A stretch of DNA of 64,000 nt from Galbula dea (GCA_013399015.1 VWZX01010538.1:1094624-1158623); one strand, 5' to 3'. Shown: positions 13,001 through 24,959, counted from the stretch's first letter. Program-made: numbers and translations. The notes: generated by a model from the letters alone, not told the origin.

Positions 13001-16000
13001 CTAGCTGGGAGAAGGAGTTATTTCCTCTGTGATAAAACATTTAGTTTCTATTGGAGACACAAAATGAGTCTAGATGGCTCATTTGTGTATTCCAATTCCA
13101 AGTTAGAAAATGTGTAAATACTTTAAACCAAAAGTTTCTGAAACGTTGTTGTTATTATACTTACATATATATTATACTTTTATTACCTTAACTTCATAGT
13201 ATCGTGTAGTATATGTTAAATCAATAATTAATCCAAGCTCCACATTTAGGGCTTTCATTGCAGCAATTAAGTCTTTTGGTGTAAATTTCTGGGTTGGGGT
13301 AAGCCTCTGGTTAATTGCCTACAATGAAAATGGAAATCTTTTTAAGTTTTAATAACAAAACATTTGTAATATTCAGCTGGTTTAATTAGGCCTAGGAAAC
13401 ATCAGTATTCAAAAGAGAATGCTTAGAGTGTCAGAACCACATCCATGTATTGTAAGGATAAAAGGAACCAAATAAAATGAAAGCAAGAATTTACTGTGTA
13501 TTCCCATTTGGATGAAAAAGCAAGATGTGTGAGAATTCCCACTTGTACAATGTTAACAAATACTAAAGTAGGCACTAATTTGACAGACATAAAAATCCTG
13601 TAAAATACAGCATATATATAATGAGTTTTAAGTAACTAAACATAAGCAAAAAGCAATCATCTTTCCCTCAACCGTATTTTGTCCTGCACTGTAACATAAA
13701 ATTAGCGGTGTATTTCATAAATAACATTAGAAGCTGTGATACAAGAGTTCATTTATTCTAAAGCTTTTAACCTTCTCCCCACAAATGCAAAGACATTTTT
13801 ATCCCTACTTCACCTCTTGGCAAAGTGTACTTGCATGTCATTTAGCACTGGGAAATATTAAGTCAGACTAAAATACAGTGACTAAAAAACTTACATGTTG
13901 GTGGCTAATGAACAATTAATTTCATTTGACAGAAACAGTGGGAAAAATGTTTACTCACCCTATTGTAGCTCTGTTTTTTGAAATGTGTTCTTCACTTTAA
14001 GTATGAGAATGCCTCACACATGCAAGACTGGATTTTCTCTGAGTAGTGCACTTGTCCATTGTAACAGCCTTTTGACGCAGGCTCAGCCACAACCAGTAAA
14101 AACAGTGGCAAAAGATGCAGCAGCCTCAACCACCTCTCAGTTCCTTTGTCAACAAGAAATTCAAGCAGACTGGACTTTTATTTCCTGTCTACTTGAAGCA
14201 AGGACTTTGAAGAGTTAATTAAACAGCACTTGTGTTACTTTATACAGAAGGGCAAATTTGCCCTAACTTGCCCTGTGACTCAATCCTCCAAAGAACTGAA
14301 AAAGTCTAAAAAGGCAGCCTCCACGCTTTGTATGGTCACAAAGAATCAAAAGATCTGATGTATTTAATAGATTAAGATGGCACTCTGTGTTAGTAAGACT
14401 ATAAAGGAAGTACTAAGACAGTAATAAAAGACATTATGAAGACTTCATTTTGAAATACACTGCACTCCTCCAGATCACTGAAGCTTTTTGCTCCTTTCAG
14501 GTAGTTGTAGAAAGCAAGAGGGTCTCTTCTGAGGCTCCTCTTCTCCAGACTAAACAACCCTAGCTCCATCAGCTGCTCCTCATAACACTTGTGCTCTAGA
14601 CCCTTCACTAGCTTTGTTGCTCTTCTTTAGGCACACTACAGCAACTCAATGTACGTCTTGCAGTGAGAGGCCCAAATCTGAACATAGTACTCAAGGTGGA
14701 GCCTCACCAGTGCTGAGTACAGGGGGACAATCACCTCCCTAGGCCTGCTGGCCACACTATTTCTGATACAACGCAAGATGCTATCAGCCGCCTTGGCCAC
14801 CTGGTAATCTGAATCTACAATTTTAAAAGTACTGCAGTGGCTGATATCCTTTAGTGAGGGCTTGATATGTTATTGATATCATAACACCTTCCTATGATTT
14901 TCTTACAAGTCATGAAAAGATGTTAAATAAGGTAATGAATTTAGGCCACTTAATAGTCATCAAATGAATTGTGCTGGTTGGAGACTTTATGATTTTTAAA
15001 AGATAAATAAAAAGAGTAATATGAAACAAAAATTTTAAAAGAAAGAAAAAAAAAATTAAGACTTATGTAAAACAGCCACTAGCAGATGACTAGAAAAGCC
15101 AAATCTGAATAAATTATTTTTTCATAAAACTTTCCTGAAGTTCACATGAATATTCATGCTATTCTTCATCGCTTTTGCACTGTATCTAATGAAGCCAATC
15201 TGTAGTTACTTTTTATACATACCCCTTTTAAAGGTACTTTGAATGCAATGAATCTAGTTCCTGGTATAGGCTGTCCAACTGGTGTCAAACTCCGCCATCT
15301 GCAATGAAACAATTAGTTATTTTAAAGTATTTTCAAATGACATGATTCAACAGAAGACATCCACAGCTTCATGTTTAAAAAAAAATGGTTTTTCTTTTAG
15401 GATTAAAATTTGGGTAAAACAAAAGCACATAATTATGCTCCTTTCAAATGATAAGAACAGTTATTTCAAACGTCTTTCAAGGATCTTTTTAGAGTAACTA
15501 TGAAGATTTGTTATTATAAATTTCAATAAAATTAACAGGCCAGCAGAATATCAACAGAATACTGCTACACCACTGATCAGGGCAAATATTTAGATATTAT
15601 TTAGCACACCACACAACTTAAATGAAGACATTTTTATTGTTGCAAGTCTATGTTAGGAGCCATAAAAAAAGGAGTTTTCTTCTCCATAGAGCACCACCAC
15701 AAAGAAAATATTTCTTAGAGATAACGTCTGCGATTGCTGTCACAATATCATACAGTAGAAATACTTCCCCACATCTGCAATTATTCCATGTAGTAGTTTC
15801 AAAATACCATTAGGACATTTGAAAATAGTCTTTTTCCTTCCTCCTTCTTCAACTTCCAAAACATTCCTCCCCTCAAAATGGTAGGGGAGTATTTACAAAC
15901 AAGTAGCACCCAATATGAAGCAAAGCAGGTAAGTCCAACAGGTAAAAAAAGTACTGTTCTATTATAGTTGGTGGAAGTTATTCAACTTGGCTGAATCAAA

Positions 16001-19000
16001 CATCTTTAAAAAGTTGTCATACACTCACATCAATCATTTAATTGACAATGAAAGACAAAGTTTATTTTCATTAAAAATGCAAAGCTTATAGATTTTGCAA
16101 ATGTGTTTATACTATGCTGCTTCTTCAAAGAAACACCTGTCTGAACTTTGAAGAACACAGAATATTCCATCACACCAAAAAACTTAGCAAAATACTAGTC
16201 ATTCCAAACCCATAAAGAACTGGCATTCACAGACTCCATACAATACTGAACAAAACCTCTTGATGCATCATATTTAATAGATTTCAGCGGGTTTGGGTGG
16301 GTTTTTTTTTTTTGAAGTATGAGAAGCTTTATCTGAAGAGAAAACCAAGTTAATCAGCAGAAAAAACTTTACCTTCAAAGAGGTAACTAACTAAATTTAG
16401 GGCTTTTATTTCTTCTCACATGAGGACAAACTACCTCTACAACCTCAGAAGATGCAGCTGGATACTTAAAATCTACACAGTCTTTTTGAATTTTCAGCTA
16501 GTACCTCAACTATTAAAATACATTTTTGCAAGATTTTTTAGCACTGGTGCCCATTCACTTACAATTTTCTCAATTAATATTTAATCTCTCCCGTTAAAGG
16601 AAGTACCCAACAGCTTCTAGATTCCTTTCCAATTTCCATAAAACCACATCATTTATGAAGTAACTAAATATTCTATTTTAAAATAGATTAACCACTGTGT
16701 AATTTTACTTTGTCCAGAATTCCCATATGGGACCATAACAAAAACTAGATGTTGGTTGGTGAAATTTTCAATGAAATATCCATGACGCTTGTCATACTAT
16801 ATAAATATTACTGTTACCATTCACAGATGCTTTGAAGTAACAAAGGAAACATTATGGAAACACATGGTGACCAGAAGCATAACTGATACTAACAAATCAT
16901 GTAACAATCTACTACAACATCTTTATTGCTAACTTCCCTGTTTCCTCTTCATCATGAGCTAAAGTACAGGTTGGGGCTCACAATGTGGCCATACAGATGC
17001 TTAGTTTAATGGATAACAAATGAAGTAACAAAGGAGTAACAATAACTCAATAATAATAACTCATTAGTAGGCTGCTGCAAACAGCATGTCATGTAGAAGA
17101 CATACAACGTGAAAAGGTAGAAAGGTAAGCTAGAAATTAAATCACTGAGAGGTGTTTGTAGTAAAACCTTTTACTGAATTCTGAATTGTTGCAGGAAACT
17201 TTGTATCTCATAATTGCAATGAGGGAACAAAACCAGCCTCCTCCTTCATATATTTCCTTAGCTTAGAATAGCTGCACAGAGAAGAAAAAACCAGAGCACA
17301 CTCCCAATAAAGATAGTTTGAAAAGCACTGCTCAAAAAATTATGTATCATGTATTACAGAAGAAAAGTGTTCTAATCTGAGAAGTCTTCCTAAGTGAATT
17401 TTCAAGCCAGTGAACTTTGGAGTTTGGTAGTTGTAAAATATGAAAACACAAATCTGAGACAATGTTCCACTTATTTAAGATCAATAAATTGTATATGAAT
17501 CAATTAAGATCACAAAGAGTGTAAACGGACTGAAAATACTACCAAAGCTAATAAAAGCCACAGCACAATTAAGTATCTTAGTTGCAAGAAGCACTCACTT
17601 AGGAAAAAAAAAAAAAATCTACAGCAAAACTGTGAAATCTACCCTGCACGTAACCTAATTTTATCTCACTTGCTTCATCTTAGAAAGGTACTAAATGCTG
17701 TGAACCTTATTTAGTTGCATATGTAATCTGAACTACTGTTAAAATTAATGACAAAGTCAGGTTTAATAGCAGCTCCTGACACTTGTTAATTTTAACTCTG
17801 GAAATTACACTTCTTTATTTAGAACAAGGAAATAAGTCTTCCTGCTTTTGCTTTTAAACTTCCAAATAGAATTAGAAAATGCGCTATATCTATAGACACA
17901 AGAACTAGTGCACAAAGATAAAATAAAAAATACAGTATTTTTTCTTCAACCTAGTTCAATTACTCTTACTTAATTCTTTCTTCCAGAAAATGTACAAAAT
18001 GCTTTACAAAGGTCGGACTTAATCTGACAGCCAGCCATATTCAGATATACACGATTAGAAACATCTTGAAGAAAGGCAGAATTAAAAAATCCCAGCCACA
18101 AAACACAGATTATTTTATGTTGTAAAACAATTTAAAAGATGCCATGAATTAGAAATTCAGATCTTTTATAACCTGCTTTCTCGTGGAAAACAGTGAGTGG
18201 AAATCTACCATGATTATCACAAATACAAGCAATTAGAAGCCAGTAAGAAATGATCAAAAAAGAAAGGCTTAAAGTCTTATTTTCTTTGATTAGCAATATA
18301 AAAGAAGCTTCATAAAAATTTTGAACTTTTTTTCACATTAAGGGATTAACAGAACAATGCACTAGGATTGCACAGTTTGTTGTCAGACTGTAATAAATTG
18401 GTGGGTTTATTCTCCTGTATTTAAAGCTGTGTAAATCCTCCCAGAAAAAAAATCTGCAAAATCAGCAAGAAACTCAAAAGCTGCTGACAGTTCTATGGTA
18501 GAAAATGAGCAGAAGGCACTCCTCATCAAAAAAAATAAAGGGTATGTGTTCCATGTTTTCTTTAAAATGATATTTAGAAAGGAAATTTTAGAATACTGCA
18601 GCAGAACTAAAAATTATCTTAAATTAAAACCAGCAGTCTGGAATTAAGCGAAGATTGGCTAAGGAAATTAATGCAAATTTATTCTCTTGCCAACAAGGGA
18701 ATATGGTTAGGAATTATAGGTGACACAGACTAAAAGAAAGGACAACTCTTACAGAAGTAGTCTAGATAAAAGCAGAGATGACCAAAGACAAGTGAGCTCA
18801 ATTGGTTACATAAAACAAGTTACAGGAGAAAAGACCTAAATAAGCATTTTAACAAGCATGAATGAGAATTGTGACACGTGATTTATGTTCTGCTTGAACA
18901 TTTAGAGGAAGAAAGAAAGTCAGGAATCAAAGGTGTTATCACATGACTTGCCATCATCATCATTCCTGTATCAATGACTAAAACACAGTAGATTATTGAG

Positions 19001-22000
19001 TGAAAAACAAGCTTGACATGAAGCAGCTGAAAAGACAACAGGAAAAGTTTCCTGAAAGAAGCAGTGGTATCTTACTGAGATACAGACATGAAATTTATTT
19101 CTATGACTAGAAACAAACCCAGGCGTTTGCAACACAGAGGTGACAAGTCTGGTCACAGAACAGATGGCATTCACATTAGAAACACGTTGTGGTAAGAATC
19201 TAAAATGGAATCCCATAAGTTCAGAGAAACACTGCAGCTTCCCAACACAATAACGATAATAGTCAGGAGAAGACATATCCAGGGAGAAACAAACTGAAGT
19301 CTGAGAACTTCTGTGTAAAACACAATGGTTGTGAAACTGCAGAAAATCTAGGTCAGCACACATTAAAGAAAACTATCATCTTAAAATCTATGATATTTCT
19401 GATCCGCTTATAAAACAAACCTCCTTCAGAATCTCAAGTATGTAAAAAGAACTGCAAAGCAAACTCTTCATTTTTCATCAAAACCCCAATGATAATAGGC
19501 TTTTATGGGCCCAACATGGGAATTAAATTTTTTTCTGAAAACTATCCAAAGCAAAAAAACCTCCAGAATTTGTATGTACAAACAGAAAAGTAATTAACAG
19601 AGAACAGCAATTAAATAAAAAGTGATATATTGTACACACATGATATATGTTCAATTACAGGTTTTTTTGTCTAAGTTTTCCAACAGGTAAACAATCCATG
19701 GACTACATGCAGATGAAGACTTGAATATCAACATAACATATATATTAACCAATTATTTAACTATTTAACTTTCACGGTTCCCACTTCTCTATCATGTTTT
19801 CTCTTCATTACTGCTCAACTACCACCAATTATCTTAAAACACTGGCAGAATTTTGCCTGCTATACTAAACAAAAGAATCATTTCTTGATTGAGACAGTGT
19901 TAAAATCAAACTAAAAAAAATCCTCCTTTTCTTCTGAAATCTCTGATGCTTGAATGACTTCCAGTTAAATTAATACAATTATTACTGATACTACAAACTC
20001 TATTTAGCTGATCTGTTAAAGGTTAAGTGTAGTTTACATGAAAATCTATATTATCCTGCTTACCCATTTTAATTTAAATTAAAACCAAACATGCTTTACT
20101 GTCTTTTTATTTAATCTAAATATTTCAGAAATACTCAGTAAAATAATAGAAAAGAAACCTGCTTCATGCATGCAAGCATAAGCTTACATGACATACATTT
20201 ATATAAGTTTTTAAACATACAAAACTACGTATCAATGAACTACAAAACACAGCACAGACTAACTATGCAGTAATGTTTCAACACAATTTTGAAAGAAAAC
20301 ATTATTCATTTGATATGAGCATAATTTGTAGTTGTTAAAGTAAATCTTACTATGAATCAGTTGTAAAACTTAGAAAATTATACTGGAAATTATAGCTACT
20401 ATATGCCCTTAACAGAAATGTTAAACTAAAATATGACAAAACTGTGTGTTCCACACCCAGCTCTACTAATCAACTGAAGCAAATATAAACAAACATATTA
20501 CTATTTATTTTTTCTGTGACTTTTTAAAACAAAAATAGCGTATTTCACATAAAGAGCCTATATGCATTTTTAATGGCAAGCTAGACAAGAAATTATTCAT
20601 AGGTACAATATGATGGAAGCACTAAATTGTAAATAATTTGCAAGTTTCATGTCTTTAGCTTGGCAGATCTCAGTGACAGTTATACGAACTGCCAACAGAT
20701 ACCCTGTAAGTTCTTCATGGCAAACAAAACACATCGGTCCTTCTGAAGCCTAAACTCACTTCAGATTGCCTACAAAACTGGTGTTTACATTAGCATAAGC
20801 TTAAAATCAAAAAATCCCTATACTGTAATACCTTTACAAAGTAATTATAGTATTTTAACAGGAAAATTATTTCAAGTATAAAAGGAAGTAAAATCTCTTA
20901 TCTTACATTTCCAACTGGATAACATTCAGTTCAGCAATAACATAACATGTTCCAGTCCTTCAGAGTAAGAGAAACTAGTACTGAATTCAATGCATCAATT
21001 CAGAATGATTTTCATCAAAAGCTACACTAGGTGGAGAAGTTCAGCAAACAATATCAGAAGCTATAAGAATTCAAGGGTTTCTACAAGTCCAGAGCCCCTC
21101 ATTGGCATCTATGATTATGAAGCAGTTAAAAGTTTAGAACTTACCTGGTGAAGTGAATTCCAAAACACCCTGAAAGAATTATTATTATAACACTAAAGAG
21201 AAACTCAAGTCTGAAATACTGTCAGCAGTAGCGAGATCATTTAGAAAATTCTACTTGGAACCTCTTCTCTATTTAGGCTACTGATACTGCATGATAGACA
21301 CTCAGCTTTATTTTCCAAGTGGTTCTCATACCTCTGCAGACACCAGATTCAATACTATTCTGTTGAAATACTATTCTGAAGAAAAGATAGCTGTACAAAG
21401 ACCATGACATTGTGTCAAGACACACAGTGAACATATCAAAAGCAGAAGAGAAGGAATATAAGTGGGATATAAGTAAGTCACAGCTTGTAAAAAAATAATG
21501 TGGATATAAAGCATGGGAGAAAAGTTTCCTTACCATGTCAATAAGTAATTGCACAACTTTGTACTTGTGGTGGTGTATTGTAACACAAGGTATTGGCCTT
21601 CAACTCTTACAGCAATGCTGTAATTACTCTATTGTAAGAAGCAATTTCTCTCCATTCCACATTTTTATACATAAACATTCTGTGCCTGATTGTATGACGT
21701 GCTTTTACGTTACAAATAAAACTCTCACCTTACAGTAACCCTTCTCTCCCATCCACCCTTGAATACGCAGAATCAGTTTTGCCATAATCTTTAACATTCC
21801 TGTCTAAAGAAAATGCTGATGCTTTTAAGCCTGTAGAGCAATAATTCAGTTAAACAAGTATGTTTATGGTGCAGAGGCAGAAATAATTCAGCTCTGTCCA
21901 CACAATAAAAAGATCCTACTCCTGTTATTTTTTTCAAATAATTTAAGGCAGACATGCCAGAACCTAGTTTTTCTGCAGATGCTTTTCAGAACTCAATCTG

Positions 22001-23997
22001 AGTTTAGGATATTATGCCCACAGTAGGATTTTAGATGCCGAAACACAAATACTATAAATCTGTTAAAACATCATAGTATTTTATGACTGTTTGTTATGTA
22101 ACCTAAACTCCTTTTACTGGCTGGTTCTCCAAACATCATAGTATACAACTATTGAAGGACGGTACCATTTCAGAATGGAATAAAGAATTGAGGCTGTAAC
22201 AGAAAGACAATCTTAAAAAGTGTCTGTATGTGGTGTGACATCATTTCTCCTACATTATCATTATCTACATTATCCTAAAGTATCACCAAAACCAGAACAG
22301 TTACTGTCAGATTTATTACTACTGTAGTACAGTGGTATCACTGAGGTTGTACTTCCATAGTATGCCAATGTCTGGACTGTTCCTTAAATTTTAAGTATAC
22401 CAAAATATCACTTCTGCCAACAACAGCTATTTCTGATACCAGGAAATTGTTTTCCTTAAGTTCTCTTTCAGGGTTCACTGCTGTTTTTTCCTGGTGTACT
22501 AAACTAATTCACAATGAAGGACTACAACATGCTGTACTAGCACAAGATGACAACAGTATACTACTGCATGAGATTAGGAGACTGTCTTTAAACTCCTTTA
22601 CTGCCAAAACCCCAATACTGTGGAAGTGTAGCTTGATTTATTAATAATATAAAAAATAAATAATAATATCTGGAGAAGCTGAAGCACTTCAGCTCACTTC
22701 ATGAGCTTTGTCAGACGGTAGCACTAACTTTACAACCAATTACTCCACAGCAGATGTTTCTCTCCTTGAAAGATACACAGGTATTACCTCCCAATCATCG
22801 AAGCTGAAAGTACAGTCTTCTTCTGCACTTAAGATATGCATGTAGGCTGAAAGCTGCTCCAGTTCAAAAGCAAAGGGGGGAAAACAAGGGAGAAATGAGC
22901 ATCTGATTCTCAAAGTTTTAGAAATCATTTCCAAGTATGGAGAAGACAAGGAGGATAGTTATTCTTGTAGGCTTTCTGCATTACTACTTGCAAACCTAAC
23001 ACACTTCATTTAGCTCAATGTTGTCCAACTCATGCTTAAATAGCTTTTCTTAAATTTTTATTCTTATTTTAATCCCTGAGTTTGTCAGCTATGAAAAAAA
23101 GTTATTTTAAAAATATTGTCTTTTGTTTCTATTTATTGCTTTTAGGGCATTATTTTGCAGGAGAACATGCCTTTTGTATTTTTTTTGCTTCTCCTAATAA
23201 TGTTCTTAATAAACTTATTTAACACTCCCCCTGAAACGAGGATAATGTCACCGTTTCCTTGAATAACATATAACCTGCAAGTTACTGTCTCACTACAGTG
23301 TGCCTTTATATCTTAGCACACCTTCCTATCCAAGAAGTTTGTACTGATGTCAGTAGTAACACATAGGTTAGACTTCTAAACTGGGACTTACTCTTTTTTA
23401 TTTATTTTTTTAAAGTTTAGAAGAGAACTGCATCTGCTTGAAATGGGATCATTCTGTGGTCCCCATATGCACTCCCAATCAAGTCACTGGAAAGCCTGTA
23501 TAGTCCATTTGGGGTTTTTATTACTTTTGCTGAGAAAAACACTTTTGTCTTCTTGTTAAAATCAAAAACACAGGATGTTCCTGGACCTCAATCCATTAAA
23601 ATATTCCTTGATCACATGCATGCAACTGCCTGCTCCCATCTTATCAGCTCTTCCTCTACTCCTGGTAGCAAACATCTGAGTAGCTGGTAGGATGGATTAC
23701 TGTCCCATTTCCAGAGTAAGTGTACACGTTGGGATAAGAAAGTTAGGAAAAAGGAACTGTATTTGGCTGATGAAGGACAAGTGTCCACATACTCACCTGA
23801 GGGGTGAAGGGCTGGGTTGTTACTTGCCTTGGAGAAGATACCTACCTTACCTGGCTGTAGGTGGTGAAGAAGCTTGTGGTAAGAAAGCATCTAGGGCAGT
23901 CAATGCCCCTTCTCTGTGAGCAGGACTGTGCCTGCTCCTGCTTCTTGCTTAGTGTGAGGGATACTTACCCATCGGGGATAGTATTCTTCTTTACCAT
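3730..23997 (-). CDS. DUSP11: DUSP11, RNA 5'-triphosphatase with expanded C-terminal repeat tail (11 coding exons)
   Basis: Joined exons (minus strand): 23997-23969, 15298-15223, 13318-13187, 12320-12197, 9881-9821, 9718-9672, 9243-9168, 8256-8155, 7117-6194, 5433-5323, 4042-3730. They total 1995 nt, 664 residues, and every junction is AG/GT and keeps phase. Seen: IPDGWRSLTPVGQ at the N-terminus, ELGLIIDLTYTTRYY at about residues 64-76, and the phosphatase loop HCTNGINRTG with Cys128 and Arg134 (CX5R). A 305-residue repeat array (220-524) and a polar tail follow. Known for the family: DUSP11 (PIR1) is a nuclear enzyme that removes phosphates from 5'-triphosphorylated RNA, including non-coding RNAs made by RNA polymerase III. 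The first two-thirds of human DUSP11 aligns by eye with residues 5-190. The odd part is length: human DUSP11 has about 330-377 residues and lacks this array. RNGTT was considered, but it lacks the IPGTRFIAFKVPL stretch and has a guanylyltransferase domain that is absent here. Confidence 0.93.
4660..4850 (-). mobile_element. Degenerate CR1 3' fragment
   Basis: Shows the pattern TGGAAAGGATCTCTAGA, then ATCTCAAAGGATGGGGATGTCACAGCTGCTCTGGGCAAC (split here by gaps and substitutions), as in CR1 3' ends. Diverged; in the last DUSP11 intron. Confidence 0.6.
5148..5256 (-). repeat. Intronic 109-bp copy of part of the DUSP11 repeat exon
   Basis: Matches 6942-7050 over 109 bp with a single difference and no gaps. 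It covers the second half of repeat unit 1 and most of unit 2 (residues 239-274). It lies 66 nt beyond the donor of exon 5323-5433, in the last intron. Read on the minus strand it is preceded by a C-rich tract ending in TTTACCAG. The first base would complete the AG|A codon, so splicing would be in frame until a TGA at 5133-5131. It may be a cryptic or alternative terminal exon, a relic, or an assembly error. Confidence 0.85.
5323..5433 (-). CDS. DUSP11: DUSP11 coding exon 10
   Basis: Encodes SQSFSSHKNVPEPHFSSSAS and the rest to residue 560, ending DNDDLNRSY. It is serine-rich and polar with no domain. Acceptor TTTGCAG, donor GTAAAT, phase 1 to 2. Only this frame is open and it joins the flanking exons without a shift. 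Confidence 0.82.
6194..7107 (-). repeat. Coding minisatellite in DUSP11, period about 93-96 bp
   Basis: About 9.6 direct copies of a 90-96 bp unit, all on codon boundaries. Copies are visibly diverged, so the array is not a recent slippage product throughout. Each unit carries a GPGQ-type border followed by an Arg-x-Arg start. Confidence 0.9.
6194..7117 (-). CDS. DUSP11: DUSP11 repeat-array exon (9 full + 1 partial tandem units)
   Basis: This 924-nt exon is open throughout (residues 217-523). After PGK it reads ten units starting at residues 220, 251, 282, 314, 345, 377, 409, 441, 471 and 503, of 31, 31, 32, 31, 32, 32, 32, 30, 32 and 22 residues. By eye the consensus is RxRPFHDHQxxDDLQ followed by xQLKDFDFxNxGPGQ. 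Units diverge in sequence but keep frame, and length changes are whole codons, which argues for selection on the protein. Composition (Arg, Asp, His, Gln, Gly, with GPGQR at unit borders) suggests a disordered, possibly RNA-binding tail; that function is inference. Acceptor TTTTTACAG, donor GTAAAA; the phase fits both neighbours. Confidence 0.9.
7532..8072 (-). mobile_element. CR1 LINE, 5'-truncated, with open reverse-transcriptase C-terminus
   Basis: The minus-strand frame 8055-7612 is open for 147 codons and reads HLEYCVQFWAP, RVQRRATRLI, YEERLRELGLFSLEKRRLRGDLI and KNFFTERVVRYWNRLP in order, the conserved C-terminus of CR1 ORF2. The 3' end has ATTCTGTG-type octamers at 7532-7550. The element occupies about half of the intron between DUSP11 exons 8155-8256 and 6194-7117, in the same orientation as the gene. 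It is one of the youngest-looking CR1 copies here, but clearly non-autonomous. Confidence 0.93.
8155..8256 (-). CDS. DUSP11: DUSP11 coding exon 8, acidic linker
   Basis: Encodes NLGMDVWDSDEDIIPPPHAM and the following residues to 215. It is acidic and proline-rich with no domain, and links the phosphatase to the repeat array. Its donor (GTAATA at 8154) lies only about 80 nt from the edge of a CR1 insertion that fills half of the following intron. Confidence 0.85.
9168..9243 (-). CDS. DUSP11: DUSP11 coding exon 7, end of phosphatase domain
   Basis: Encodes FGDARGHRMDGLVYLTDLRT and six further residues (158-181). It aligns with human FNRCRGHCLERQNYIEDLQ, the last helices of the domain. Acceptor TGTAG, donor GTAAAG. 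Confidence 0.92.
9672..9718 (-). CDS. DUSP11: DUSP11 coding exon 6
   Basis: A 47-nt exon encoding YLIDVEGWDPEAAIQ (residues 142-156). It is nearly the human YLIDVEGVRPDDAIE helix after the catalytic loop. Acceptor TTCAG, donor GTATTC. Confidence 0.93.
9821..9881 (-). CDS. DUSP11: DUSP11 catalytic-loop exon
   Basis: This 61-nt exon encodes KLIGVHCTNGINRTGYLIC (residues 122-140). It holds the complete active site: nucleophile Cys128 and phosphate-binding Arg134 in HCxxGxNRTG, the signature shared by DUSP11, metazoan capping-enzyme triphosphatases and baculovirus BVP. No catalytic residue is lost. Acceptor is GATAG, donor is GTAAGG. Confidence 0.95.
10490..10930 (+). mobile_element. Ancient CR1/L3-like LINE remnant
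   Basis: Translated traces in order: KPHPEYCIQF (compare CR1 RPHLEYCVQFWAP), a RVQRRAT-like stretch at about 10586, and TATGAGGAGGGACCTAAGAA (compare YEERLRELGLF) at 10623. All have stops and frameshifts. It is much older than the 7.5-kb copy and lies antisense to DUSP11. Confidence 0.55.
12197..12320 (-). CDS. DUSP11: DUSP11 coding exon 4
   Basis: Encodes residues 80-120, beginning DLPKSVQYKKLYTVG and ending KFLWENAGN. Acceptor is CTAG and donor is GTAAAT. It aligns with the human DLPETVPYLKIFTVGHQVPDD region. Phase 0 in, 1 out; the split codon G|AG makes Glu121. Confidence 0.92.
13187..13318 (-). CDS. DUSP11: DUSP11 coding exon 3
   Basis: Exactly 44 codons (residues 36-79) between TAG and GTAATA. 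It contains FTPKDLIAA and LGLIIDLTYTTRYYEVK, matching the human strand-helix segment LGLIIDLTYTQRYY. Phase 0 on both sides. Confidence 0.92.
14480..14810 (-). mobile_element. Diverged CR1 fragment in a DUSP11 intron
   Basis: On the minus strand it reads a broken LEHKCYEEQLMELGLFSLEKRSLRRD-type stretch (compare CR1 ENRPYEERLRELGLFSLEKRRLRGD), with stops either side. Upstream it shows the conserved 'GTACTCAAGGTGGAGCCTC' CR1 signature on the plus strand. Confidence 0.85.
15223..15298 (-). CDS. DUSP11: DUSP11 coding exon 2
   Basis: The acceptor TTGCAG precedes 15298 and the donor GTATGT follows 15223. It encodes residues 11-35, including PVGQPIPGTRFIAFKVPL, the conserved start of the DUSP11/PIR1 phosphatase domain. 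Phase is 2 in, 0 out. Confidence 0.92.
15299..23968 (-). other. DUSP11: DUSP11 first coding intron, 8.7 kb, no gene seen
   Basis: AT-rich unique-looking sequence. Open frames inside (for example 18971-19363 minus, 130 codons) show no recognisable motif, no splice logic and ordinary composition. One candidate 25-nt micro-exon at 21145-21169 is discussed in the findings. Confidence 0.6.
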
Positions 23998-23998
23998 G
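23969..23998 (-). CDS. DUSP11: DUSP11 coding exon 1 (start codon)
   Basis: A strong pyrimidine tract ends in the acceptor CAG at 24001-23999. ATG at 23997-23995 has A at -3 and G at +4, a good initiation context. Nine codons (MVKKNTIPD) plus GG precede the donor GTAAGT at 23968. The split codon GG|A joins to the TGG opening the next exon, giving IPDGW, which matches the IPERW of human DUSP11. The human N-terminus is longer, so an upstream start cannot be excluded: the frame stays open for about 40 codons above the ATG. Confidence 0.8.
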
Positions 23999-24244
23999 CT
24001 GAAAGCAGGAGCAGGCAGAGCAGGAGACAGCGGTGAAAGTGGGCACTGCAGCAAAGCAGAGAGAACCGCGCAGTTAACACGGTGCTGATCTCTTTCTCCA
24101 TCAGTGGGCCTTTTCACTGGGCTGACTCTCATGTAAAATAAACTAAGCCGTCAGCTGGGGCTTGAAGCCATCCTGAACGAGTTATTGCAGCTTGTTAAGC
24201 TAGCCTGTTTTCTCCACTGCTCCAGTACGACAAGAAAGGCAGTA

Positions 24245-24256
24245 ACTCACCTCTCC
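24245..24256 (-). other. DUSP11: Candidate donor of a DUSP11 5' UTR exon
   Basis: The minus strand reads GAGAG|GTGAGTTA with the exon ending at 24251. This would pair with the acceptor at 23999 across a 252-nt intron. It explains why the start-codon exon has a full splice acceptor and implies a non-coding first exon upstream, towards the CpG-rich promoter. Its upstream end is not visible. Confidence 0.45.
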
Positions 24257-24959
24257 TCTCCAGGAGATCAAAAAGAAATAGAGAGGAGAGGCAGCCGGTT
24301 TCTCTCTAACTCTAAGCAGCAGCGCTGCAAAGATGATCTTCCTGGCATCCCCTTCTATCCCTGTCCTGTTGCTCGGAGCAGTCTGTTCTGCCCTTCTGCT
24401 CCCACAGATAGAACTCTCGTCTCAACGAGAAGAAACTCCAGGCAGCTGCAAGAGTCAAGGCCGGCATCTCAGCAAGGAAAGGTCCATCACCTGCCCCACT
24501 CTTAACCTAGAAGGGTCCGATCCCGCTACATCCTGGGCACCGTCAGCACCCGCCGATCTCAGCCCGGCCATGGCAGGGAGAAGAGGGGCAACGGGAGCTC
24601 TCCACCTCCACGGAGGGCCCATGTCTGCCACTCCAGAGGAGACGCTTGAGGTTGGCGTAAGGCTCCCTCCAAAACCGCATGTCCCAGCGAACACAGGGAG
24701 GCCGGGGCCGGACCGCCTCCGAGCACTCTTTTAGCGAGAGGCAGCTGACCTCCGCGGATGAAAAACAGACGGGGACAGAGATAGGAAGGTCGCAGCCTTA
24801 TGGCGGAGGGACCAGGCAGTGGGAGAAGGGGTGGGCTGTGCGGAGAAGGGTGCAGGCTGCAGCAGGAGTTGGTAACAGGGAAAGGCCCGGGCGCCGACGG
24901 GACGGGGAGGACCGGGGCTGCGAGTGGCCCGTACCCTGACAGGATTTCCTTTGCAGAAG

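Noticed and set aside
18971..19363. 130-codon minus-strand open frame inside the first DUSP11 coding intron
   Set aside because: No recognisable motif, no splice sites in phase with DUSP11, Cys/Ser/Phe-rich composition typical of chance frames in AT-rich DNA.
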